A DNA stretch of 64,000 nt from an uncultured Flavobacteriaceae bacterium (lineage in GTDB: Bacteria; Bacteroidota; Bacteroidia; Flavobacteriales; Flavobacteriaceae): NCBI GenBank assembly GCA_947503005.1, contig CANNCA010000003.1:1-64000 (forward strand), in the 5' to 3' direction. Within the stretch, counting starts at the first letter, position 1. The number at the start of each line of letters is the position of its first letter. Below are positions 33,634 to 43,874 of this stretch, one piece after another. Under the pieces are notes generated by a model. It did not search any database. It had not been told where the DNA came from and was given only the letters and a program-made list of their open reading frames with translations. A program made the position numbers and the translations under genes.

Positions 33634-34592
33634 TTAATGAACTTCATATGAGGATACGCCTGCTGAAGATACATAATTTTCTTTCCGAGGGATACTTTAA
33701 ATGCTTGATGTTGTTCAGACCCAGCATTGAATGGACGATGCTGCAACCCCTTCTGAACCGCGTCTACTTTTTCCATTACCGCGTTTGCCGTTGGCGAAAT
33801 CCATACCTCGCTAAATTTATCCCAGATATAATCGATGGCAACTTGATTTGGGTGAATCATATCAGCTTCATAAAATCGATAGTCTCGAAGTTCGTCCATT
33901 AAAATCTCATAACTTGGAAAATACGAGGTTCGAGGTTTAAAGTCCAAAATGTTCATAGTTTGATGAACTGCTGTGATTAGGTGTGCTTTGCTTCTTTGGT
34001 TTTCTTGAAAACCTTCTTTTAAATGGCGGACGGGTGAAACTGTGAAAATGAGATGGACTTTCTCATTAATCGACCGGATCAAGTTGATCGTGTTTTCTAA
34101 ACTTCTCTGAATCACCTCAATGGATATTAGTTCTTTTGAAAATTCCCTTTGGGGAACTTTGTGACAATTGGCCACTACTTCTTTGGTTTCCTTTCTTCGA
34201 TAAACCCAAGCAGTACCAAATGTGATGAGGATATGAGTTGATTTGGTGATTTGGTGATGTGTTTTTGTAATTGCGGCATTAAGTTTTTCAAGTAGTTTTT
34301 CTTTGGATGAGTCACTTAAATTGGAATGTGCATCAAAACAATGCCAGAGTTCATTTGAAAAAAAGATATCTTCTTCGGAATAGATTTCCTTATGAACCGC
34401 TTTTGAAATCAACTTCTCTATGGCCAACGGGTGAAATAGAATTCCGAATGGGTTTTGTAGGGATTGAAATTTGAAATACTCCAATTTCTTACCCATGTTC
34501 TCCGTGAAACATGAACCCAACAACAATAATTGACCATTGTAATCGATTGGGTTTTCGGCTTGTATTAATGGGATTTTTGTTTGGAGTTTCAT
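33630..34592 (-). CDS. GSCFA-domain protein
   Basis: A 320-residue protein of the GSCFA family, named after the motif seen here as LLLGSCFTENMGKKL. Other landmarks are SNELWHCFDAHS, ITFGTAWVYR, VANCHKVPQ, FTVSPVRHLKEG and ADMIHPNQVAIDYIWDKF. The fold is related to SGNH hydrolases: the GSC Ser, an Asn and the DxxHPN-type Asp-His near the C-terminus fit an esterase triad. The substrate is unknown. It is 67 bp downstream of alaS and overlaps DUF4230, so alaS-GSCFA-DUF4230 may be one transcript. Confidence 0.92.
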   Translation of the reverse strand: MKLQTKIPLIQAENPIDYNGQLLLLGSCFTENMGKKLEYFKFQSLQNPFGILFHPLAIEKLISKAVHKEIYSEEDIFFSNELWHCFDAHSNLSDSSKEKLLEKLNAAITKTHHQITKSTHILITFGTAWVYRRKETKEVVANCHKVPQREFSKELISIEVIQRSLENTINLIRSINEKVHLIFTVSPVRHLKEGFQENQRSKAHLITAVHQTMNILDFKPRTSYFPSYEILMDELRDYRFYEADMIHPNQVAIDYIWDKFSEVWISPTANAVMEKVDAVQKGLQHRPFNAGSEQHQAFKVSLGKKIMYLQQAYPHMKFIK

Positions 34593-34659
34593 TTCTTAGT
34601 GTATAAAGGACAGACCTCACGGATCTTCGGAACCTATGGGGTCTAATCTTAATCTCTTA

Positions 34660-37275
34660 CTAATTCAGATATTTCTTAGCCTGCTCCAAAGCCTCGACAA
34701 TCCCATCAGGGTTCTTTCCTCCGGCGGTAGCAAAGAAGGGTTGCCCACCACCACCACCTTGAATGTATTTGCCCAATTCGCGAACGATGGTTCCTGCATT
34801 AAGGTCCTTCGTAGCGACCAATTTTTTTGAAATATAACACGATAGTAAAGCCTTCCCGTTTTGCTCGGTTCCAAAAAGCAGAAAGAGATTGTCTTTATTA
34901 TTTCCCATTTCAAAAGAGAGATCTTTGATGCCAGCGGCATCCAAATCAACCTTTTTAGCCAAAAAGTGAACTCCGTTGACATCCACTAGTTCATTCAACA
35001 ATTCACCTTTTAGGTTTTTTGCCTTATCCTTTGAAAGCTGTTCTACCTCTTTCTTCAGTTTTGCATTTTCATCCTGTAAAGAAGCAACTGCTTTGACCGG
35101 ATCTTGCGCATTGTTCAGCAAATCTTTGATTTCAAAGAGTGCTCTGTTATTCTCTGAATAGAAATCCTTTACTGCATCAGAAGTAATGGCCTCGATTCTA
35201 CGAATTCCCGCTGCGACGGCACCTTCTGACCGAATTTTGAAATGCCAGATATCACCCGTGTTTTTAACATGAGTACCACCACAAAGCTCAATGGACTGTC
35301 CAAAACGAACCGTACGCACTGCATCTCCGTATTTCTCACCAAACAATGCCATAGCCCCTTGTTCCAGAGCTTCTTTCATGGGAACGTTTCTATTTTCTTC
35401 AAAAGGTAGGTGGCCTTCAATTCTAGAATTCACAAAGTTCTCCACCTCGCGCAATTCTTCGACGGTCAACTTCGAGAAATGAGAGAAATCGAAGCGCAAG
35501 TATTTGGAGTGAACAGCGGAACCTTTTTGCTCAACATGAGTTCCCAGAATTTCCCGTAATGCCTGATGTAATAAATGTGTTGCCGTGTGGTTAGCCTCTG
35601 TTCGTTGACGTTGTTTTTTATCTACGGATGCCTTAAAGGTCTCTCCTGTTTTCTTCGGAAGGTTTTTAGAATAATGAACTATTTCGTTATTCTCCCGTTT
35701 TGTATCGATGATATAGATGACGTCTCCGTTCGGAGTTTCTAGATATCCCTTATCCCCTACTTGGCCACCTCCTTCGGCATAAAACGGAGTCAAATTAAAT
35801 ACCAATTGATATTGCTCACCTTCTTTTTTAGAAGTCACTTTTCGGTATTTCACCAACTTTACTTCAGCCTCTAAAATATCGTAGCCCACAAATTCCTGTT
35901 CCACATCATCCATAAGAATCGTCCAATCTTCTTTAGACGTTGCCGACGCAGATTTCGAACGATCCTTTTGTTCTTGCATGGCAACATTGAAGCCTTGCTC
36001 GTCTAAAGTGTAACCTTTTTCACTAAGAATCAGCGCGGTCAAGTCAATTGGAAATCCATAGGTATCATATAATTCAAAAGCTTTTCTGCCATCAACTTCT
36101 TTTCCTTTCGTATTTGAAATCACGGAATCTAATAATACCAGACCTTGCTCCAAGGTTCTCAAAAACGAATTCTCCTCTTCTTTGATAACATTCTCGATTA
36201 GCTGATGCTGTTCTTTCAATTCTGGGAACGCATCGCCCATAGTATTTGTCAAGACCTTTACCAACCGGTACATAAAAGGTCCTTTTGTATTTAAGAAAGT
36301 AAACCCATAACGAATTGCCCTCCGAAGAATTCTTCGAATTACATAGCCAGCACCGGTATTGCTCGGTAATTGTCCGTCTGCAATGGAAAAAGAAACCGCA
36401 CGAATATGATCGGCAATTACACGAATGGCAACATTGGTTTCCTCATTTTTTCCATAGTTGGAATACGTAATTGTTTCTATCTCTCGAATTATGGGCGTAA
36501 ATACATCTGTGTCATAATTCGATTGAACCTTCTGAAGCACCATACAAAGGCGTTCGAAACCCATTCCGGTGTCGACATGCTTTGCAGGCAACGATTCCAA
36601 AGTGCCATCGGCTTTTCGGTTATACTGCATGAAAACCAAGTTCCAAATTTCCACCACTAGGGGATGGTCTTGATTCACCAAAGAAGCACCAGATACTTTC
36701 TGTTTTTCTTCTTCGGAACGAATATCTACATGAATTTCAGAACATGGCCCGCATGGACCTTGGTCGCCCATTTCCCAAAAATTATCCTTCTTATTCCCGA
36801 AGAGAATTTGACTTTCTGGAATGATTTCCTTCCAAAGATTCAAAGCCTCGGTATCTTGTTTTAAATTATCGGCATCAGTACTTCCCTCAAACACGGTTAC
36901 GTACAGACTTTCCTTATCTATTTTGCAAACATCCGTGAGAAATTCCCATCCCCAAGCGATAGCCTCTTTTTTAAAGTAATCACCAAAACTCCAGTTGCCT
37001 AGCATTTCAAACATGGTATGATGATACGTATCCTTTCCTACCTCCTCTAAATCATTATGCTTTCCACTGACTCGAAGGCATTTTTGTGAATCGGCGACCC
37101 GCTTATTTTTTGGCGTGCTATTTCCCAAAAAGAATTCCTTGAACTGGTTCATACCTGCGTTTGTGAACATCAAAGTGGGGTCATCTTTTATAACCATCGG
37201 CGCAGAGGGAACGATTTTGTGTTTTTTCTGCTCAAAAAAGTTCAGAAACTGATTCCTAATTTCTTTGGAATTCAT
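34660..37275 (-). CDS. alaS: Alanine--tRNA ligase
   Basis: A complete 871-residue AlaRS. It has the N-terminal class II catalytic core ([29 protein letters not shown]-like region), the editing domain with zinc-type motif HTATH and [12 protein letters not shown], and the C-terminal DHHA1/C-Ala region ending with the Gly-rich [16 protein letters not shown]. It charges tRNA-Ala and edits mischarged Ser/Gly. It is divergent from the M23 peptidase gene, with only 104 bp between the two starts, as in many Flavobacteria. Confidence 0.98.
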   Translation of the reverse strand: MNSKEIRNQFLNFFEQKKHKIVPSAPMVIKDDPTLMFTNAGMNQFKEFFLGNSTPKNKRVADSQKCLRVSGKHNDLEEVGKDTYHHTMFEMLGNWSFGDYFKKEAIAWGWEFLTDVCKIDKESLYVTVFEGSTDADNLKQDTEALNLWKEIIPESQILFGNKKDNFWEMGDQGPCGPCSEIHVDIRSEEEKQKVSGASLVNQDHPLVVEIWNLVFMQYNRKADGTLESLPAKHVDTGMGFERLCMVLQKVQSNYDTDVFTPIIREIETITYSNYGKNEETNVAIRVIADHIRAVSFSIADGQLPSNTGAGYVIRRILRRAIRYGFTFLNTKGPFMYRLVKVLTNTMGDAFPELKEQHQLIENVIKEEENSFLRTLEQGLVLLDSVISNTKGKEVDGRKAFELYDTYGFPIDLTALILSEKGYTLDEQGFNVAMQEQKDRSKSASATSKEDWTILMDDVEQEFVGYDILEAEVKLVKYRKVTSKKEGEQYQLVFNLTPFYAEGGGQVGDKGYLETPNGDVIYIIDTKRENNEIVHYSKNLPKKTGETFKASVDKKQRQRTEANHTATHLLHQALREILGTHVEQKGSAVHSKYLRFDFSHFSKLTVEELREVENFVNSRIEGHLPFEENRNVPMKEALEQGAMALFGEKYGDAVRTVRFGQSIELCGGTHVKNTGDIWHFKIRSEGAVAAGIRRIEAITSDAVKDFYSENNRALFEIKDLLNNAQDPVKAVASLQDENAKLKKEVEQLSKDKAKNLKGELLNELVDVNGVHFLAKKVDLDAAGIKDLSFEMGNNKDNLFLLFGTEQNGKALLSCYISKKLVATKDLNAGTIVRELGKYIQGGGGGQPFFATAGGKNPDGIVEALEQAKKYLN

Positions 37276-37325
37276 AGAAAATGCTAAGGTTTGACAAATT
37301 TTAACGGTTTATACAAAACAATTTT

Positions 37326-37333
37326 TATATTTG
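37326..37333 (+). promoter_or_regulatory. -7 element of the M23 peptidase operon
   Basis: TATATTTG, a full match to TAnnTTTG, 46 bp before the ATG at 37380. No clear -33 element at the usual spacing. Confidence 0.45.
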
Positions 37334-37379
37334 TTTGTTCTGTAAAAACGAATGCACAAAAATAGAATAAATTACATTC

Positions 37380-38357
37380 ATGTCTAAAGTAAAATACTAT
37401 TACGATCCGGACACGCTTTCGTACCGAAAAATAGAAGCAAAAAAATCGCGTCGGTACCGAAACATTGCTTTGTTTTTTATAGGCTCTCTTCTTTTCGGAC
37501 TTTTAGGATTGATTTTGCTTCTTAACACCAACCTTATCAATACACCGCAAGAACTTTCATTGACTCGTGAATTAAAGAATTATGAGCTTCAATTCGAATT
37601 GTTGGATAAGAAAATGGAGCAGATAGAAGATGTTCTTGCCAATATCGAAGACCGTGATAACAACATTTATCGATTATATTTTGAAGCGAACCCGATTCCC
37701 GAAGAGCAACGAAGGGCAGGTTTTGGTGGTATCAATCGGTATAAATCATTAGAAGGGTTTAACAATTCGGAAATGGTCATTGCAACTACAGAACGGTTGG
37801 ACATTATCAAAAAACAAATGGCGATTCAATCAAAGTCATTGGACGAAATCACAAAATTAGCTGCGGAAAAAGAAAAACTGTTGGCCGCCATACCGGCAAT
37901 ACAACCCATAAACAACGAAGAATTGACACGAATGGCCTCAGGTTACGGTTGGCGTTCAGATCCCTTTACCAAAGCACGAAAAATGCATTGGGGAATGGAT
38001 TTTACCGCCCCCAAAGGCACTCCTATATATGCTTCTGGTGATGGTAAAATAACCCGAGCTGACAATAATTCTTCCGGGTATGGCAAACATATTCGGATCG
38101 ACCATGGTTACGGTTATATAAGCCTTTATGCGCATTTGAGTAAGTACAATGTCAAAAAAGGGCAAAAAGTAAAACGCGGTGACCTCATTGGGTTTGTTGG
38201 TAGTACTGGAAGGTCAGAAGCACCACATCTGCACTATGAAGTCTTTAAAGACAAAGAACGAATAAACCCTATCAATTTCTACTACGGCAGTTTGACCGCT
38301 GAGGAATTTGAAAACATGCTGAAATACGCAAATCAAGAAAACCAATCACTGGATTAA
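37380..38357 (+). CDS. M23-family peptidoglycan endopeptidase
   Basis: A 325-residue inner-membrane-anchored protein: short cytosolic N-terminus, transmembrane helix (about 27-48), coiled coil (about 55-90) and a C-terminal LytM/M23 domain. Zinc ligands are complete: His203 and Asp207 (MHWGMDF) and His283/His285 (APHLHYE). It is expected to cut peptide cross-links in the cell wall during growth or division. Its stop overlaps the MerR start (TAATG), so both are coupled. The gene is divergent from alaS. Confidence 0.93.
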   Translation: MSKVKYYYDPDTLSYRKIEAKKSRRYRNIALFFIGSLLFGLLGLILLLNTNLINTPQELSLTRELKNYELQFELLDKKMEQIEDVLANIEDRDNNIYRLYFEANPIPEEQRRAGFGGINRYKSLEGFNNSEMVIATTERLDIIKKQMAIQSKSLDEITKLAAEKEKLLAAIPAIQPINNEELTRMASGYGWRSDPFTKARKMHWGMDFTAPKGTPIYASGDGKITRADNNSSGYGKHIRIDHGYGYISLYAHLSKYNVKKGQKVKRGDLIGFVGSTGRSEAPHLHYEVFKDKERINPINFYYGSLTAEEFENMLKYANQENQSLD

Positions 38358-38686
38358 TGCAAATCGATCTACCTGAAAAAAGATATTATGGCATTGGCGA
38401 AGTCGCCAGGGCTTTTGATGTCAATACTTCGCTTATACGTTTTTGGGAAAAGGAATTCGACGCATTAAAACCAAAGAAAAATGCGAAGGGTAACCGGAAA
38501 TTCACCCCTGAAGACATCAAAAACCTCAAGCTAATCTATTATTTGGTCAAAGAACGGGGCTTTACCCTAGAAGGAGCTAAAATTCACCTCAAAGAAAGTA
38601 AACAAAAAACACTTAACAACTTCGATATTATAGATAAGTTACAACGCGTGCGCGCAGAACTTGTCAAAATCAAAGAACAACTATAA
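38357..38686 (+). CDS. MerR-family transcriptional regulator
   Basis: The 109-residue protein is a MerR-type winged helix (YYGIGEVARAFDVNTSLIRFWEKEF, shown in part, then GNRKFTPEDIKNLKLI) with a short dimerisation helix and no visible ligand domain or Cys cluster. It is therefore of the minimal type conserved in Bacteroidota beside M23 peptidases. The start codon overlaps the M23 stop. Its targets are unknown; the conserved linkage suggests a cell-wall or growth role. Confidence 0.93.
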   Translation: MQIDLPEKRYYGIGEVARAFDVNTSLIRFWEKEFDALKPKKNAKGNRKFTPEDIKNLKLIYYLVKERGFTLEGAKIHLKESKQKTLNNFDIIDKLQRVRAELVKIKEQL

Positions 38687-38746
38687 ACATCAATTTAAAC
38701 ACTTGTATTTCCCTAATTCTTGGGAATGACATTAAACTACACTATT

Positions 38747-39346
38747 ATGAAAAAAGGATTAATTGCATTGATCGTTCTCGCGGTTCTTGCATTCGGATTA
38801 TACCAGTGGGCAGTAGGGTTCAACAACACAGCTGTCAAATATGAGGCCAATGCTAAAACGGCATGGTCCAATGTTGAAAGTTCGTATCAAAGACGAAATG
38901 ACCTTATTGGTAATCTTGTAAAAACAGTTCAAGGCGCAGCGGATTTCGAGCGTGGCACCTTAAAAGATGTTATTGAAGCCAGAGCAAAAGCAAGCTCCAC
39001 AAATATAGATGCCAATAATCTTACCGCTGAGAATATGGCAGCTTTTCAACAAGCTCAAACTGGTTTGACGGGGGCGTTAAGTAAACTGATGGTCGTTGTG
39101 GAACGATACCCAGAATTAAAGGCCAATCAAAACTTTTTGGACCTACAATCGCAATTGGAAGGAACTGAAAACAGAATCAATGTGGCGCGTGATCGTTTTA
39201 ATGAAGAGGTAAATATCTACGACATACACACCACTAAGTTCCCAGGTAAAATACTAGCGGGCTGGTTTGGTTTTAAAGAAATGGCGCGATACAAAGCGAA
39301 TCCTGGTTCAGAAAATGCACCTGATGTAGATTTTGATTTCGAATAA
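38747..39346 (+). CDS. LemA-family membrane protein
   Basis: A 199-residue protein with one N-terminal transmembrane helix (MKKGLIALIVLAVLAFGLYQW) and a long helical domain containing the LemA hallmarks AWSNVESSYQRRNDLIGNLV and RYPELKANQNFLDLQSQL. The ATG at 38747 places the helix at the N-terminus; an in-frame upstream TTG would add nine residues. LemA proteins have an outward-facing helical domain and are almost always followed by TPM-domain proteins, as here. The precise function is unknown. Confidence 0.93.
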   Translation: MKKGLIALIVLAVLAFGLYQWAVGFNNTAVKYEANAKTAWSNVESSYQRRNDLIGNLVKTVQGAADFERGTLKDVIEARAKASSTNIDANNLTAENMAAFQQAQTGLTGALSKLMVVVERYPELKANQNFLDLQSQLEGTENRINVARDRFNEEVNIYDIHTTKFPGKILAGWFGFKEMARYKANPGSENAPDVDFDFE

Positions 39347-39355
39347 TCAACCTAC

Positions 39356-39793
39356 ATGTCTCGAGTTGAAAAATTTCTAACTGCAGATGAAGAACAAGAA
39401 ATAGTCGCGGCTATTCTTGATGCGGAAAAAAATACTTCCGGTGAAATTCGTGTGCATATCGAATCGCACACACGACTCGAGCATTTTGAAAGGGCAAAAG
39501 AAGTGTTCCATCTACTCAAAATGGATAATACCAAAGACGAAAACGGAGTGCTGATTTACGTTGCCGTAAATGATCGGAAATTTGTAATTTATGGTGACCG
39601 TGGCATGGACAAAGTCGTCCCCGATGATTTTTGGAATTCGACAAAAGATATCATTCAAAAACATTTTATTGCTGGCAACTACAAAGAAGGTATCATAGCA
39701 GGTATTGCAAGTGCAGGAAGGGAACTTGAAGCCCATTTTCCTTGGAATCATGGTGACTTAAACGAACTGAGCAATGAGGTATCTAAAAGCTAG
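39356..39793 (+). CDS. TPM-domain protein (short form)
   Basis: A 145-residue protein consisting of a TPM domain without signal peptide or anchor: EEQEIVAAILDAEKNTSGEIRVHIE, then NGVLIYVAVNDRKFVIYGDRGMDKVV. TPM domains are associated with phosphatase activity in plants (TLP18.3) and with membrane quality control. It follows lemA by 9 bp and its 3' end overlaps the second TPM gene by 20 bp, so LemA-TPM-TPM form an operon. Confidence 0.92.
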   Translation: MSRVEKFLTADEEQEIVAAILDAEKNTSGEIRVHIESHTRLEHFERAKEVFHLLKMDNTKDENGVLIYVAVNDRKFVIYGDRGMDKVVPDDFWNSTKDIIQKHFIAGNYKEGIIAGIASAGRELEAHFPWNHGDLNELSNEVSKS

Positions 39794-40571
39794 TACATTT
39801 CTCTTGCTTTTCTTTCTCTGCGGATATGTTCTTGCGCAATTTCAAATTCCCCCTAAACCTGAAAAACAAACAAGCGTTTACGACTATGTAAATTTATTGC
39901 CTGACGGACAGGAAAATGCCTTGGAACAAAAGCTGATTCGATATTCGGACAGTACCTCAACACAAATTGTGGTAGCCATTATTGGTTCCACTGAAGGCGA
40001 AAACATCAATTATCTCGGCGCCCAGTGGGGTGAAAAATGGGGAATTGGGCAAGCGGATAAAGACAATGGTATTTTAATCCTCTTAGCTAAAGATGACCGA
40101 AGAATAGGAATCAATACGGGCCAAGGTGTTGAATTTGCGCTTACCGATGCCATGTCGAAAAGAATCATAGACAATATCATCGTACCGCAGTTTAGAGCAG
40201 ATGATTACTACGGAGGTCTCAATAAAGGAGCCGATGCCATTTTTCAAGTTCTCAGCGGGGAATTCAAAGAGGAACGTGACTTCTCGACCAACCAAGATTT
40301 TCCGTTGGAATCGTTGTTGCCCTTTATCATCTTTTTCGTCATTCTTATCATTCTTTCACGCCGTAATCGCAGAGGAGGTGGTCGTAATGGAGGAAAACGC
40401 TCTGGTGGACTCGACCTTTGGGATATTATCATTCTAAGCAATATGGGCAGAAGTAGCAGTTCTGGTGGCGGATTTGGTTCAGGCGGAGGCTTCGGAGGAG
40501 GTTCCGGTGGGTTTGGTGGCGGCTTTGGAGGTGGTGGCTTTGGCGGAGGTGGTGCTTCAGGAGGCTGGTAA
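39774..40571 (+). CDS. TPM-domain membrane protein with Gly-rich tail
   Basis: A 265-residue protein with a signal peptide (1-20), a TPM domain (about 30-160: DYVNLLPDGQENALEQKL, DNGILILLAKDDRRIGINTG), one transmembrane helix (about 181-197) and a C-terminal tail made of Gly, Ser and Phe (FGGGFGGGG-type repeats). This is the classic YgcG layout. The Gly-rich tail is cytosolic by topology and of unknown purpose. It is the last gene of the M23-MerR-LemA-TPM-TPM cluster. Confidence 0.93.
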   Translation: MRYLKASTFLLLFFLCGYVLAQFQIPPKPEKQTSVYDYVNLLPDGQENALEQKLIRYSDSTSTQIVVAIIGSTEGENINYLGAQWGEKWGIGQADKDNGILILLAKDDRRIGINTGQGVEFALTDAMSKRIIDNIIVPQFRADDYYGGLNKGADAIFQVLSGEFKEERDFSTNQDFPLESLLPFIIFFVILIILSRRNRRGGGRNGGKRSGGLDLWDIIILSNMGRSSSSGGGFGSGGGFGGGSGGFGGGFGGGGFGGGGASGGW

Positions 40572-40661
40572 TCAGATATAACGGTTGGATGTAAAAAGTG
40601 TAAGTGTCAAATTAAAAAAGTATATTCTTTAATTTGTATAAAAAATTTAATAACACTTCAC

Positions 40662-41966
40662 TTATTTTTTACGCATAAAAATAGAAATAGGTACACCAGT
40701 AAAATCAAATTCTTCGCGAAGTTTGTTCTCCAAATACCGTTTATAAGGCTCCCTTACGTATTGCGGTAAATTACAGAAGAAGGCGAACTGGGGATATGGG
40801 GTGGGCAACTGCGTACAAAATTTAATTTTAACGTACTTGCCTTTGTATGCTGGTGGCGGATAGTTCTCAATAATGGGCAGCATTGTATCATTGAGCTTGC
40901 TAGTAGGTATTCGATTGCTTCTATTCTTATAAACCTGAACAGCAGTTTCAATAGCCTTGAAAATTCGTTGTTTGTTTACAACGGATATAAAAAGAATGGG
41001 CACATCGGTAAAAGGTTCAATGGCCTCCCTAATTTTTTTCTCGAATTGTTTCATGGTATTGGTCTCCTTGTCTTCTACCAAATCCCATTTATTGATCAGA
41101 ATTACGATTCCCTTATTATTACGTTGAGCCAGCCAAAATATATTGGATACTTGACCATCAAAACCACGCGTAGCATCTACTAAAAGTAAACATACATCGC
41201 TGTGTTCGATTGCTCTAACGGATCGCATTACCGAATAAAACTCCAAGTCTTCCTTGACTTTCGCTTTGCGACGAATTCCTGCCGTATCTACCAAGTTGAA
41301 TTCAAAACCGAATCGATTATATTTGGTATCGATGCTGTCCCGAGTAGTTCCGGCGATATCGGTTACGATATAACGGTCTTCACCTATCAACGCGTTTATG
41401 AATGACGATTTTCCTGCATTGGGCCTACCTACAACCGCAAATCTTGGCAATACGGTCTCTTCAGCTTCTTGCTCTGGCAGAACCTCAACTAAAGCATCTA
41501 AAAGCTCTCCCGTACCACTTCCGTTGATACTCGATAGGTTATAATAATCCCCTAGTCCCAAAGAATAAAACTCTACGGCGTCCTCTGCTCTTTTGGCATT
41601 GTCCACTTTGTTGACCGCTAGAAATACAGGTTTGCTGACGCGGCGTAAGAGTATGGCAACGTCCTCGTCCATGCCGGTCACTCCATCCTCCACATTTACC
41701 ATGAAGATAATGGCGTCGGCCTCTTCAATGGCCAATTCGACCTGTTTGTCTATTTCTTGTTCAAAGATGTCGTCGCTGCCCAAAACGTAACCTCCAGTAT
41801 CGATTAGGGAGAATTCCTTACCGTTCCAATCACTTTTTCCATAATGCCGATCACGGGTCACGCCGCTTACAGCATCAACGATGGCTTCGCGACGTTGGAT
41901 CAATCGGTTGAAAAAGGTTGATTTGCCCACATTGGGCCTTCCCACAATGGCTACAATAGCACTCAT
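40662..41966 (-). CDS. der: Ribosome biogenesis GTPase Der
   Basis: The 434-residue protein has two tandem G domains, unique to Der/EngA. The first has [18 protein letters not shown] and NKVD; the second has [18 protein letters not shown] and NKWD. A C-terminal KH-like domain is present ([17 protein letters not shown]). It is needed for 50S subunit assembly. It is monocistronic in appearance; the other GTPase, era, lies 1 kb away on the same strand. Confidence 0.98.
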   Translation of the reverse strand: MSAIVAIVGRPNVGKSTFFNRLIQRREAIVDAVSGVTRDRHYGKSDWNGKEFSLIDTGGYVLGSDDIFEQEIDKQVELAIEEADAIIFMVNVEDGVTGMDEDVAILLRRVSKPVFLAVNKVDNAKRAEDAVEFYSLGLGDYYNLSSINGSGTGELLDALVEVLPEQEAEETVLPRFAVVGRPNAGKSSFINALIGEDRYIVTDIAGTTRDSIDTKYNRFGFEFNLVDTAGIRRKAKVKEDLEFYSVMRSVRAIEHSDVCLLLVDATRGFDGQVSNIFWLAQRNNKGIVILINKWDLVEDKETNTMKQFEKKIREAIEPFTDVPILFISVVNKQRIFKAIETAVQVYKNRSNRIPTSKLNDTMLPIIENYPPPAYKGKYVKIKFCTQLPTPYPQFAFFCNLPQYVREPYKRYLENKLREEFDFTGVPISIFMRKK

Positions 41967-42038
41967 ACTTCCTAATTTTGAGGTGCAAAAGTACTGCTAA
42001 ATTATTGAAGTACTATCTTTTACGGTAGAAGTAAAATA

Positions 42039-42752
42039 TTAAATTTCCTTGGCTAATAGTGGAAATACAGAAGAAGAATTTTTATTACCTGATAAGTATG
42101 GCTCACTCGGAATTCGCTTTCTTACAATTTTTGCGGGTGCCCCATAAACAAGCAAACAATCTGCTACATTACCGACCAATAACGATCCAGCGCCAACCAC
42201 GGAATACTCTCCTACGGTAATATTTTCAATGATATTAGTGCCAAGACAAATCGCTGAACCTCTACCTAAAATAAAATTGCCGCCAACGCAAACATTGGGC
42301 GCTAAACTTGAGAAGTTATTCATAAAACCATCATGATCCAAAGAAGCATTGGTATTCAAAATGCAATGATTAGCGATAATGGCATTAGCATTTATAGTCA
42401 CTCCGGGCATGATTACAGAACCTTTTCCGATTTGAACGTCTTTACCAATTTCAGCATTAGGGTGAACCGCACTTACATAATTGAAGTCAGGAACAATTTT
42501 TAGGATTCTTTCTACGAGCAAGTTTCTCGTCCAGTTATCCCCGATAGCAACAATACCCCCAAAAATTTGATACTTTTCAACGAGGAATGGTAGGTCATAC
42601 TCGCTGCCTAGGACAGAATAGCCGTTGACTTCAGTTCCCTTCTTTCTGAAAGAATCTATAAAACCAACAACTTTGTATTTCGCCTCTTTTTCAATGCAGT
42701 CAAGAACTACACTTCCATGACCAGAGGCTCCAAAAACAACTATGTTCTGCAT
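42039..42752 (-). CDS. NeuD/PglD-like sugar O-/N-acyltransferase
   Basis: A 237-residue protein with an N-terminal Rossmann-like PglD domain (NIVVFGASGHGSVVLDCIE) and a C-terminal left-handed beta-helix of hexapeptide repeats. The catalytic His region is HCILNTNASLDHD and the end is VYGAPAKIVRKRIP. Such enzymes acetylate sialic-acid-like nonulosonates or UDP-amino sugars for surface glycans. It stands alone between der and era, with no glycan locus nearby, so the donor and acceptor cannot be inferred. Confidence 0.9.
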   Translation of the reverse strand: MQNIVVFGASGHGSVVLDCIEKEAKYKVVGFIDSFRKKGTEVNGYSVLGSEYDLPFLVEKYQIFGGIVAIGDNWTRNLLVERILKIVPDFNYVSAVHPNAEIGKDVQIGKGSVIMPGVTINANAIIANHCILNTNASLDHDGFMNNFSSLAPNVCVGGNFILGRGSAICLGTNIIENITVGEYSVVGAGSLLVGNVADCLLVYGAPAKIVRKRIPSEPYLSGNKNSSSVFPLLAKEI

Positions 42753-42834
42753 TTAATCGGGGCTTTTATGCATTTCATCGATACTTCAAATATAAAAAAA
42801 GTAATCAGACAATTGTTAATAAGTTTCCTTTTTT

Positions 42835-42866
42835 CGTTGAAACGTCCTTTTTTCAGCATTTCAACG
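42835..42866. repeat. Inverted repeat CGTTGAAA/TTTCAACG
   Basis: A perfect 8-bp inverted repeat with a 16-nt spacer, with a third similar copy (TGTTGAAA) just beyond. It lies in the AT-rich gap between the NeuD-like gene and era. It could be an operator or a hairpin in a transcript; no further evidence. Confidence 0.4.
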
Positions 42867-42986
42867 TTCTTTGAACTTGTTGAAATTATAACAAATAACC
42901 GTCTTCTTTATTGCGCTCCTTTGAATTAATTCGATGTACTACAATAAGTACGTTAAGATAAAGGATGTTGGATCAATACCTCTCCC

Positions 42987-43874
42987 TTATTTTTGATTGT
43001 ATCCAAAACGTTTTAGCTGTCTTTCGTTACTTCTCCAATTCTTATTTACTTTGACATAGAGCTCTAAATGCACTTGCTTGCCAAAGAATTTTTCAAGGTC
43101 TTTTCTAGCCTCTACACCAACTCTTTTTAATGCACTACCCTTGTGTCCTATAATGATGCCTTTCTGCGAATCACGCTCAACCATAATCACAGAACGCATA
43201 CGTATGATATCTTCATCCTCGAAAAACTCTTCTGTGTCGATTTCGACAGCGTAAGGAATTTCCTTTTTGTAGTGAATTAATATTTTTTCACGGATGGTCT
43301 CGTTTACAAAAAAGCGTTCTGGTTTGTCGGTCAGCTGATCTTTTGGATAGTAGGGAGGTGCTTCAGGGAGTAACTCGATAATACGTTCAAAAACATTCTT
43401 GACATTGAAATTAGACAAGGCTGAAATCGGATGCAGTTCAACACTTGGCAATTGTTCTTGCCAATACTGCACCTGTTCTTCAAGTAGCTCTTGTGTTGCC
43501 GTATCTACTTTATTAAGCAACAACAAAACAGGAATCTTAGTATTCTTTATCTTTTCGAAAAAAGCTTCATCTTTCAATGCCTTTTCTCCAATTTCGACCA
43601 TGTAAAGAAGAACATCAGCATCTTCAAAGGCGGACTTTACAAAATTCATCATCGAATTTTGAAGTTCGTAGGCTGGTTTTATGATTCCCGGTGTGTCGGA
43701 AAGAATGACCTGAAAATCATCACCATTGACAATACCTAAAATACGGTGCCTAGTAGTCTGTGCTTTCGATGTGATTATGGAAAGCTTCTCTCCCACAAAA
43801 GCATTCATCAAGGTTGATTTACCCACATTGGGGTTACCGATGATATTTACGAAGCCTGATTTATGCTTTGCCAT
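42987..43874 (-). CDS. era: GTPase Era
   Basis: A 295-residue GTPase needed for 16S rRNA maturation: GNPNVGKSTLMNAF (P-loop), SDTPGI, NKVD and a C-terminal KH domain with GHKGSALKRVG. The preferred start is MAKHKSGFVNIIG at 43874, the usual Era N-terminus; an in-frame ATG 36 bp further upstream lies inside the symporter gene. Even so the gene overlaps the end of the upstream symporter gene by 14 bp, so the two are coupled. Confidence 0.97.
   Translation of the reverse strand: MAKHKSGFVNIIGNPNVGKSTLMNAFVGEKLSIITSKAQTTRHRILGIVNGDDFQVILSDTPGIIKPAYELQNSMMNFVKSAFEDADVLLYMVEIGEKALKDEAFFEKIKNTKIPVLLLLNKVDTATQELLEEQVQYWQEQLPSVELHPISALSNFNVKNVFERIIELLPEAPPYYPKDQLTDKPERFFVNETIREKILIHYKKEIPYAVEIDTEEFFEDEDIIRMRSVIMVERDSQKGIIIGHKGSALKRVGVEARKDLEKFFGKQVHLELYVKVNKNWRSNERQLKRFGYNQK

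Noticed and set aside
42717-42929. 70-codon plus-strand frame between the NeuD-like gene and era
   Set aside because: It begins inside the NeuD-like gene on the other strand; AT-rich DNA, no family or promoter.
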